From: Lachnospiraceae bacterium
GTDB taxonomy: Bacteria > Bacillota > Clostridia > Lachnospirales > Lachnospiraceae
DNA length: 7,427 nucleotides
Reading direction: 5' to 3'
Assembly (NCBI GenBank): GCA_024695225.1
Contig: JAILIO010000094.1
Span: 1 to 7,427, forward strand
A program made the position numbers and the translations under genes. Of this stretch, positions 4,601 to 7,427 are shown one piece after another (positions within the stretch are counted from its first letter, which is position 1; each line of letters starts with the position of its first letter). The notes beneath the pieces are model-generated. The model saw nothing but the letters and a program-made list of their open reading frames with translations. It was not told the DNA's origin and did no database searches.

Positions 4601-7329
4601 GATATTCCGCCGTTCTCGTCCGGGACTATGGTCACCGGCACGGTGAGGTAGTCATATACGGGGCGTAAATAAAACTTCGCATCGGAACTGTACTCCACGC
4701 AGTCCCCGTATTTTCCGAAGAACTCTTTTGAAAGGTTCAGGACCAGGGAATCAGAGTCAAAACAGGAGGAATCAACCGCTGTCCAGCTGGTCTTGTCCGG
4801 TGAGATCTCAATGCCTTTCAGATAGGCAAAGTCCGCGTCTTCTTTTATGAAATTGATCTTTGAAAGAGAGCTGTAGTCGCCGTTTGTCTGGTTGTCGTCG
4901 AAGAACAGTCTCCCGGGAAGCTCATCGTTTCTGCCCTCCAGGTATTCAGGTGAGCAAATGGTCACGTCGAAGTTCTTAAGGTAGAACTTTATGTCATAAA
5001 CCAGAAGTCCCATCCCGTTTTTGCCGCCGCTGGTCTTTTCCACGCCAATGCAGAAGGGACAGGTCTTCTTCATGGCGCTGCGGTCGTTTTTAAATTTCTC
5101 CGTGAAATTCATGTATTCATTTTTCCAGTCGCAGTCCTGGTTCAGGTTTGTGAGAGCTCCCGTGGTCAGGTTTATATTGCTTCGCTGGGGACTGCAGTCT
5201 CCCAGGTCGTGCTCGTATGTATCGATGTCGCCCTCGTGAGCCATGACAAGCTCTTCACTTTCGTTCCAGTCGAAGCTGTAGTTCTTGAGGCCCACAAAAA
5301 CCCTGTTGCACTTGGATTTCTCGAAGTTATTTGCGCACCAGTTGAAATCCAGGGATTCGAACATCACCGGGTAAATATCGGCGTCGAGGACTGCAAAGCC
5401 CGCCTGCCACTTACATTTGCCGCTGTGATCCGGGATCTTCAGATGGATCCGGCCGTCGTTGAATTCATTTAAATAATCGTCGCACTCATTGTTATGCTTG
5501 AAATAAAAGTTGTCGTCATCCATGTCCACCTGGAAATAATTTGAATAGAGGGTTCCCCCTATGCCCAGGGGATTGTCGGGGCTGTCCTTCTCATAGATCA
5601 CGCCGTTCTCACCGCCTACGGGTGCGAGGGTATCGGAAGAGGCGCTTGATTCACCTGATATTCCTGAGTTTCCGGTTTCTTTGAGCGAGTCGGATGAAAC
5701 TCCCGAGTTCCCGATGCTTCCTGCGCTTTCGAGAGTATCGGAAGAGGCGCTTAGATTGGCTTTGTATTTTGTGAGCGAGATGGATGCGGAATCGTCACCG
5801 GACACCTCGCCACCGATAGCGTCTGAGATTGTAAATGAGAGCTTCTCTGCGGTGCTGCCCGTCACATTTCCAAGCTGCAATTTCAAAGTTCTGGTGTCCA
5901 TGCCCGGCATGAATACTGCTTTTCCGGATGCCACCACGGTTTTGCTCTTTTCTTCCTCGACCTTGTAATCCACAGAACTGACCTTGTAGAGAGCGTTGTC
6001 TCTCTTCAGCACAACTTCCGTGTATCCGCTTTTATCTGCCTCTGCCACGTCAGTCGCCACGGAAAGAACAGCTGTCTCGTTGGGCTCATCGTCTTCTATC
6101 GTGACTGCCACAGAGTTTTCACCGGGTTCGTAGCAGATGTTCTTATTTTCATCTCCTACATCTATCCTCATTTCGAAGACGCGGTCCCCGTCGGAGTAGT
6201 CGTTATTTACAGGGTAGACATAGATCTCACGGATCTGCTCCCCATCCCGGAACTCCACGTCAAACTCGGTGCCCGGGAAAAGAAGGTCCTGCAACCTTGC
6301 GTTTCTCTCAACGGTTGCCTGATCCTCGGGAGAGAGCTCCTGCTCCTGTATGGGAAGCACCGTGTCCTGTCCCGTGTACTGGCTGACCTGCCGGTTCATG
6401 GCTTCCAGGGGTGATGCATTGGGCACCGCAGAATCACTGCCGTCAGAAGCTGCATATGCGGTTGCAGATTCCCCTGCGAGTGCAGTATCTCCGGTGGTTT
6501 CGGCTGCAGCAGTGATATTTCCTGCAGGTGTGACTGCAGCCGAAGTTTTCTCTGCGGTTGCAGATTCCTCTGCGGAAGCAGTGTCCCCATCGGTTTCCCC
6601 GGAAATGAGTCCCGTGATGTCAAGAGAATCAAGCTTCTCCGAAATGGCTTCCTCATCACCTTCAGGCGCTGCATCCTCGTCAAGACCGGCGTCTTTAAGA
6701 GCCTGTTCATTTAACAGGTTCATTATCTCTCCGGCAGCCTCCTCGCCGTAGGTCTCCTTCAGCGCATCATAATCCGGGTCTGAGCTGTCTCCGTCCTCAT
6801 CGCCAAACTGGTAAAATAAAGGCTGTGAGTCTTCATTTTTCTCAACTGCTTTGGAGAAAAAGGAATCTTTCAGTTTCACATAATAGTCTTTGCCGTACTC
6901 TGCTGAATAATCGGACAGTTTCATGTGCACTGTGCTGTCGCCATCGGTCCCGCCATGTCTCACCAGATACAGCACCAGGGGATCTGAATTGGTCTCCTCA
7001 ACTGCTGCAGTCAGATTGGCAATGGAATATATGCCTTCGGGATATTCCTCTTTCAAAGAGGTGTCTTCCTTTTCAAGGCCCTCCCTTATGGCAGAAAGCA
7101 TATCCTCACGCATCTGTCCATGGTTCTCACCATAGGATGCCCCGTTTGCCTGCAGGGTATCACTTGCGGAAGATGCCCCCCTTGCCCGGGATGCCTCACA
7201 TGCAGAAGTCACCCCGCTTGTCCCGGGTCCATCCTTTGCCGAATAGGCCATGACTCCCTGGGGCAGGGATGTTATTAAAAGTGCCGCTGATAGTAAACCA
7301 GCTGTCAGTTTTTTGACACCATCATTCAT
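1..7329 (-). CDS. Giant secreted multidomain surface protein, 3' end outside window (partial)
   Basis: A single frame reads from ATG at 7329 to base 1 with no stop: 2443 codons, checked triplet by triplet. The frame is closed upstream by TAG at 7384-7386. The ATG at 7329 is preferred over the in-frame ATG at 7335 because AGGAGG (7339-7344) lies 9 bases from the former but only 3 from the latter. The product starts with a Sec signal peptide and continues as beta-rich extracellular modules: two Calx-beta-like domains, Ser/Thr/Gly linkers, a Cys-rich segment, bacterial-repeat and carboxypeptidase-regulatory-like folds, a coiled-coil hairpin, a long Gly/aromatic beta region and a probable beta-propeller. 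I see no catalytic motif, LPxTG or membrane anchor, but the C-terminus is missing. Calx-beta and related modules are common in bacterial adhesins and matrix proteins, so a surface adhesion or scaffold role is inferred. I do not recognise the specific protein. It fills the window, so no operon partner is visible. Confidence 0.96.
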   Translation of the reverse strand, partial: MNDGVKKLTAGLLSAALLITSLPQGVMAYSAKDGPGTSGVTSACEASRARGASSASDTLQANGASYGENHGQMREDMLSAIREGLEKEDTSLKEEYPEGIYSIANLTAAVEETNSDPLVLYLVRHGGTDGDSTVHMKLSDYSAEYGKDYYVKLKDSFFSKAVEKNEDSQPLFYQFGDEDGDSSDPDYDALKETYGEEAAGEIMNLLNEQALKDAGLDEDAAPEGDEEAISEKLDSLDITGLISGETDGDTASAEESATAEKTSAAVTPAGNITAAAETTGDTALAGESATAYAASDGSDSAVPNASPLEAMNRQVSQYTGQDTVLPIQEQELSPEDQATVERNARLQDLLFPGTEFDVEFRDGEQIREIYVYPVNNDYSDGDRVFEMRIDVGDENKNICYEPGENSVAVTIEDDEPNETAVLSVATDVAEADKSGYTEVVLKRDNALYKVSSVDYKVEEEKSKTVVASGKAVFMPGMDTRTLKLQLGNVTGSTAEKLSFTISDAIGGEVSGDDSASISLTKYKANLSASSDTLESAGSIGNSGVSSDSLKETGNSGISGESSASSDTLAPVGGENGVIYEKDSPDNPLGIGGTLYSNYFQVDMDDDNFYFKHNNECDDYLNEFNDGRIHLKIPDHSGKCKWQAGFAVLDADIYPVMFESLDFNWCANNFEKSKCNRVFVGLKNYSFDWNESEELVMAHEGDIDTYEHDLGDCSPQRSNINLTTGALTNLNQDCDWKNEYMNFTEKFKNDRSAMKKTCPFCIGVEKTSGGKNGMGLLVYDIKFYLKNFDVTICSPEYLEGRNDELPGRLFFDDNQTNGDYSSLSKINFIKEDADFAYLKGIEISPDKTSWTAVDSSCFDSDSLVLNLSKEFFGKYGDCVEYSSDAKFYLRPVYDYLTVPVTIVPDENGGISVTDSLNGTTEIPRGTANQKVLRCNVGDTLTVRSYDVSTGDSNGTYSFTEFDMTPTAVNGGGDTSQHYKVYSSDPASIAIENCNYTLSPVYTHTGTKVNIEIKGTVPEGCGLNAKVRDSQGNTVNKTEYTYEEDKIRSGQILTVKADVADGYRAKWTIMSKGHENYGLTCYGDTLYYKIMSPEGKIYLTFEKMENPVYTTITGKVGTYDGSILNPPAQGEGGEWLSAYVPVANVSVQMGSFSGLSGQDGSFALYSHTEAADDSTQSVSGENVTTYLKLPAGVESEKHSMLVIRNGVRQCVYADVTAVSEYDPGSLSHNGLADNTPSVLKSSDLVVDFYGNGPIPVGYYSLVGNVGELEDPSIRVNAPAVELRNYSIGFHVELASVTDENGKDLVDRVKFIIFHKDGSQGNTYTVDRTNEGQTVYEFLNYQGKDSDGKDMVVNLNGLTDLLSGDQVYVEIEGSVKADSGETVPYSYGMYRSGSTFVEVPGEGEEIAFPDISSGTGSDQWGIPTLDVLGTMLPTLKFGKFSVKAEVTSSYLVINVGFDVAKLNKSLYDTREAERAEKAAAVKKDLDENNAELEAAKKTKAEADQKIQELESKTTLTHEEEDELIKNEQISTEMAKQIDALEQVVTDLNKQYEDLGGTTEVQPQEDPLKPADVNDAADKVDTKAEFTAEEISSPGKASTDSFSSDNAWSPFSDSAKQMIEKIKKDSASLGTKGDSFKGTGSVSFNMNVTIGISVRFAVKANDQGRGEWCFDYATVYLSVAGALTAMYYMVFPEFPVPLYAGLSATASVGMYNGMTTAANAKIPISQFDEDEYDENQILYHGMIPITFGLEGFVGAGLRNLLCLEMGLGFLQKFNFAWDVGYDGLDSKQSGSGMTSFYGYLSTTLLFFSYKWKFLQANWKYQLYSTYVDFDDDGKTMSPVSSDMQPGDPALSDFTVNEPLKVNYYDEEGLPVYGNTLEWDGTTTVAEGLTDTISDVVYLDDGSFLAAYEGTLSSNDFVSGINEDNYKYNSRAIYLTWYDGENAVTCILQKDGTNDSSLHMEDLGDKVIISFASSDRIFEASDLLDDDGNVLSNALPKVLSSMDMYAVVLDKSYVEYFVTEATADERLSMITRLTDDQADKTNITGLSSKLSIGADYLGYGYENGQAELIGDQIYLFYTAVDYNQWAGMEEITDLSDIIDAKGYEVYRIYDINNDKWTDTYASVIKKVAAKAAGMAEGARLADIHLGAQGGATTLLPRIGELDTVAVEVDGAERLAMAYIIEQDQQVSGNTSGGGADQAALFLAFMTPAEIDYDGTVTKEPSWSLPLQMNEEYASITNPSFVKVTDGVDTNVYFMFGKDNDLKYMKLSDMLKEIGDTALEESYSYRIINKGEITLSGNAIDYYYFDEDSTPDPSTAIYGGDDNKFSLRNGYRIASDDAGHIYAVWAQSEGNGQKLYISTMSSVDGRTYWSEPAPMDYGDDSQILENPSFCVADNGDMLIAHNAYALQTIVEQNSEGRDVAAGQKHVDDAFCLTKQKAVGSAGIDSIILS
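1864..2442 (-). other. Long glycine- and aromatic-rich beta region (residues ~1630-1822)
   Basis: After the coiled coil come alternating polar/hydrophobic strands: GTGSVSFNMNVTIGISVRFA (1634-1653), DYATVYLSVAGALTAMYYMV (1667-1686), FPVPLYAGLSATASVGMYNG (1690-1709), GMIPITFGLEGFVGAG (1737-1752), MTSFYGYLSTTLLFF (1789-1803). Strand FSVKAEVTSSYLVINVGFDV (1437-1456) before the coiled coil has the same character, so the two may form one sheet. The pattern recalls beta-barrel or large beta-sheet proteins. No family is recognised. Confidence 0.5.
2674..2967 (-). other. Coiled-coil helical hairpin (residues ~1455-1552)
   Basis: Helix one (about 1458-1508) contains EAERAEKAAAVKKDLDENNA and AELEAAKKTKAEADQKIQEL. 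Then comes a turn SKTTLTHEEEDEL (1508-1520), and helix two continues to about 1552 (EMAKQIDALEQVVTDLNKQY). High Ala, Glu, Lys and Gln, no Pro or Gly inside the helices, and heptad-like Leu/Ile/Val spacing support an antiparallel coiled coil. It is the only long helical stretch in a beta-rich protein. Confidence 0.8.
3202..3558 (-). other. Ig-like beta region (residues ~1258-1376)
   Basis: Alternating strands run through YSLVGNVGELEDPSIRV, RNYSIGFHVELASVTDENG (1281-1299), DRVKFIIFHKDG (1304-1315), TYTVDRTNEGQTVYEF (1321-1336) and GDQVYVEIEGSVKADSGETV (1361-1380). The spacing of strands and polar turns suits an Ig-like or fibronectin-like sandwich. No family is recognised. Confidence 0.4.
3679..4011 (-). 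other. Carboxypeptidase-regulatory-like beta-sandwich (residues ~1107-1217)
   Basis: The segment reads TTITGKVGTYDG (1108-1119), then YVPVANVSVQMG (1137-1148), GLSGQDGSFALYS (1152-1164), and later TTYLKLPAG (1182-1190), SMLVIRNG. This is the family's usual order: 'I-x-G-x-V', 'P-x-x-x-V-x-V', 'T/S-G-x-DG-x-F-x-L', then a lipophilic strand. Such domains are non-catalytic stalk modules in secreted proteins. The stretch GSILNPPAQGEGGEW is a longer loop than usual. Confidence 0.6.
4024..4647 (-). other. Two bacterial-repeat-like beta modules (residues ~895-1102)
   Basis: Module one (about 895-1001) has GGISVTDS (907-914), VGDTLTVRS (935-943), YSFTEFDMTP, then IENCNYTLSPVYT. Module two (about 1003-1101) has a strand TKVNIEIKGTVPEG, then SGQILTVKADVADGYRAKWT (1047-1066), and ends GKIYLTFEK (1093-1101). 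The order 'G-strand, GDTLTV, GY-x-x-x-W or YSF-x-x-F, closing x-x-F' resembles the divergent InlB B-repeat or 'bacterial repeat' family of surface proteins. The match is weak and made by eye. Confidence 0.4.
4945..5538 (-). other. Cysteine-rich extracellular segment of unknown fold (residues ~598-795)
   Basis: Nine cysteines fall in about 180 residues: C616, C639, C665, C674, C712, C733, C757, C760 and C792, far denser than in the rest of the protein. C757-P-F-C760 is a CxxC pair after KKT. The segment is rich in Asp, Asn and aromatics (for example FESLDFNWCANNFEKSKC at 657-674) and looks globular. Disulfides or metal binding are both possible. I recognise no family, and the CPFC motif alone does not make it a thioredoxin. 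Confidence 0.55.
5617..5760 (-). repeat. Ser/Gly linker with repeated SASSDTL motif (residues 524-571)
   Basis: This flexible linker has SASSDTL at 527-533 and again at 562-568, with a degenerate VSSDSL at 544-549 and NSG at 541-543 and 554-556. The DNA repeats too: bases 5625-5647 and 5730-5752 match at 22 of 23 positions, 105 bases (35 codons) apart. A related SSASDTL occurs at residues 53-59 just after the signal peptide. It separates the Calx-beta-like pair from the Cys-rich segment. Confidence 0.75.
5767..6084 (-). other. Calx-beta-like domain 2 (residues ~416-521)
   Basis: The segment opens with ETAVLSVATDVAEAD (418-432), followed by a strand GYTEVVLKRD ending near residue 444, the central SVDYKV (452-457), then ASGKAVFMPGMDTRTLKLQL (467-486). 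This last part matches the family's 'G-x-hydrophobic-x-F-x-PG-x-x-x-x-T-hydrophobic' signature. It ends with ASISLTK (515-521). Length of about 105 residues is normal for Calx-beta. It follows domain 1 directly, as tandem Calx-beta domains usually do. The final acidic strand is weaker than in domain 1. Confidence 0.6.
6316..6867 (-). other. Low-complexity insertion within Calx-beta-like domain 1 (residues ~155-338)
   Basis: This stretch starts acidic (QFGDEDGDSSDPDYD at 174-188), has a probable helical part at about 188-240 (ALKETYGEEAAGEIMNLLNE), then turns into an Ala/Thr/Ser/Gly-rich tract at about 243-310 with few large hydrophobics, and ends in Gln/Glu-rich sequence (QVSQYTGQD, PIQEQELSPED). 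The composition suggests a flexible, possibly glycosylated spacer. No globular fold is recognised. Confidence 0.6.
6457..6597 (-). repeat. 96-bp-spaced direct repeat in Ala/Thr/Ser-rich tract
   Basis: Bases 6457-6501 and 6553-6597 match at 36 of 45 positions (first 16 identical), offset by exactly 96 bases or 32 codons. They encode ETDGDTASAEESATA (245-259) and ETTGDTALAGESATA (277-291). This is consistent with an in-frame tandem duplication in a linker that has since diverged. Confidence 0.75.
7246..7329 (-). other. Sec signal peptide (residues 1-28)
   Basis: The N-terminus reads MNDGVKKLTAGLLSAALLIT, followed by SLPQGVMA. It has the classical layout: a short basic n-region with K6 and K7, a hydrophobic core at about residues 8-22, a helix-breaking Pro-Gln-Gly, and V26-M27-A28 fitting the small-x-Ala rule for signal peptidase I, with mature protein starting at Y29. 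A cut after A31 is possible. No Cys follows in lipobox position, so it is not a lipoprotein. The core uses rare Leu codons (TTA CTA at 12-13, TTA at 18). Confidence 0.9.
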
Positions 7330-7338
7330 GATCATTTT

Positions 7339-7344
7339 CCTCCT
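7339..7344 (-). promoter_or_regulatory. Ribosome binding site AGGAGG deciding the start codon
   Basis: The minus strand reads AGGAGGAAAATGATCATG. The full AGGAGG core is 9 bases from ATG at 7329 and 3 from ATG at 7335, so the downstream ATG is the better start. The choice changes the protein by two residues (MI) only. Confidence 0.85.
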
Positions 7345-7401
7345 GTGCACAATACAAGTACTAAAGCGATACTCATTATACCACTATTTGACTGCACAGG
7401 A
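7341..7401. repeat. Perfect 9-bp inverted repeat flanking the promoter and covering the ribosome binding site
   Basis: TCCTGTGCA at 7341-7349 is the exact reverse complement of TGCACAGGA at 7393-7401, with 43 bases between. One arm overlaps the AGGA of the ribosome binding site; the other lies just upstream of the extended -10 and within the spacer of the possible divergent promoter. It could be a pair of operator half-sites, or, in a transcript entering from the right, a hairpin covering the ribosome binding site. Confidence 0.5.
7375..7383 (-). promoter_or_regulatory. Extended -10 promoter TGGTATAAT for the giant gene
   Basis: The minus strand carries TGGTATAAT, a perfect TATAAT with the TG of an extended -10. 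The hexamers at 16-18 bp upstream match TTGACA at only one or two positions, so recognition would rely on the extended -10 and perhaps the A/T-rich tract at 7403-7427, which falls where an UP element would sit. Transcription would start near 7367-7370, giving a leader of about 40 bases. Confidence 0.7.
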
Positions 7402-7415
7402 CTCTACCATATATT
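7388..7415 (+). promoter_or_regulatory. Possible divergent promoter pointing out of the window
   Basis: On the plus strand TTGACT (7388-7393) and TATATT (7410-7415) each match consensus at five of six positions with a 16-bp gap; TATTAT at 7412-7417 gives an 18-bp gap. It would start transcription near 7421-7424 and drive a rightward gene beyond the window. The region is A/T-rich, so a chance match is possible. Confidence 0.4.
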
Positions 7416-7427
7416 ATTTTTTTGATA

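Larger units (their letters stand above)
6085..7047 (-). other. Calx-beta-like domain 1, apparently split by an insertion (residues ~95-415)
   Basis: Residues about 110-150 resemble the first half of a Calx-beta domain: a strand with LVLYLVRHGGTDGDSTV at 118-134, then A143-E-Y-G-K-D-Y149, matching the family pattern of a strand ending in R-x-GG, a polar turn and A-x-G-x-DY. The second half appears only at about 340-415: FPGTEF, then IREIYVYPVNNDYSDGDRVF at 366-385, and a closing strand SVAVTIEDDEP at 406-416, like the family ending 'ATVTIxDDD'. About 190 residues lie between. Family assignment is by eye. Known Calx-beta domains bind calcium and occur in bacterial surface adhesins; calcium binding here is inferred from the acidic DGD and EDDE positions. 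Confidence 0.55.

Noticed and set aside
5047..5061. CPFC at 757-760 as a thioredoxin active site
   Set aside because: No thioredoxin-like strand-helix context or downstream cis-Pro region is apparent; it sits in a wider Cys cluster.
6350..6751. Plus-strand open frame of 133 codons rich in Ala, Ser and Val
   Set aside because: It mirrors the Ala/Thr/Ser-rich repeat tract on the other strand; its regularity comes from the repeat, not from selection as a protein.
6825..7253. Plus-strand open frame of 142 codons
   Set aside because: Antisense to the signal peptide and N-terminal region; composition rich in Arg, His, Pro and Cys with no fold or start signal, typical of a shadow frame.
7333..7335. 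Upstream in-frame ATG as start codon of the giant gene
   Set aside because: Only 3 bases from AGGAGG, too close for good initiation; the ATG at 7329 has a 9-base gap. It would add only two residues.
7348..7350. In-frame GTG as an earlier start
   Set aside because: It lies upstream of the ribosome binding site and has no such site of its own.
7411..7424. T-rich tract as a terminator
   Set aside because: No GC-rich hairpin precedes the T run on the plus strand; its position fits an A/T-rich promoter-flanking element better.

Overview
The window is almost entirely one very large, incomplete protein-coding gene on the minus strand. Reading leftward from an ATG at 7329, the frame stays open for 2443 codons to the left edge of the window with no stop codon or frameshift, so the C-terminus lies outside. 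The other minus-strand frames and all plus-strand open frames behave as shadows of this gene. The 98 bases right of the start hold its ribosome binding site, an extended -10 promoter, a possible opposing promoter and a 9-bp inverted repeat.

The organism is probably a Gram-positive anaerobe of the Clostridia, perhaps a gut or rumen Lachnospiraceae. This is inferred from the strong AGGAGG ribosome binding site, the style of the signal peptide (KK followed by a Leu/Ala-rich core and VMA cleavage site), the AT-rich promoter next to moderately GC-rich coding DNA, and the kind of giant secreted multidomain protein encoded. No taxonomic marker gene is present, so this remains a guess.

The protein is secreted and modular. 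In order it shows: a Sec signal peptide (residues 1-28); a Calx-beta-like domain whose two halves (about 95-150 and 340-415) are separated by an acidic, then Ala/Ser/Thr-rich insertion carrying a 96-bp direct repeat; a second Calx-beta-like domain (416-521); a Ser/Gly linker with repeated SASSDTL motifs (524-571); a cysteine-rich segment of unknown type (598-795); two weak beta-repeat modules resembling the divergent InlB B-repeat (895-1102); a carboxypeptidase-regulatory-like beta-sandwich (1107-1217); an Ig-like beta region (1258-1376); a helical coiled-coil hairpin (1455-1552) set inside a long glycine- and aromatic-rich beta region (about 1434-1822); and a C-terminal region with repeated 'hydrophobic-DG-hydrophobic' strands and an Asp-box-like motif, suggesting a beta-propeller (1880 to the window edge). 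No catalytic site, sortase motif, S-layer-homology repeat or membrane anchor is visible in the part seen.

The likely role is a large cell-surface or matrix protein (adhesin, scaffold or glycan-binding protein). That is inferred from the architecture only; no known gene name is justified.
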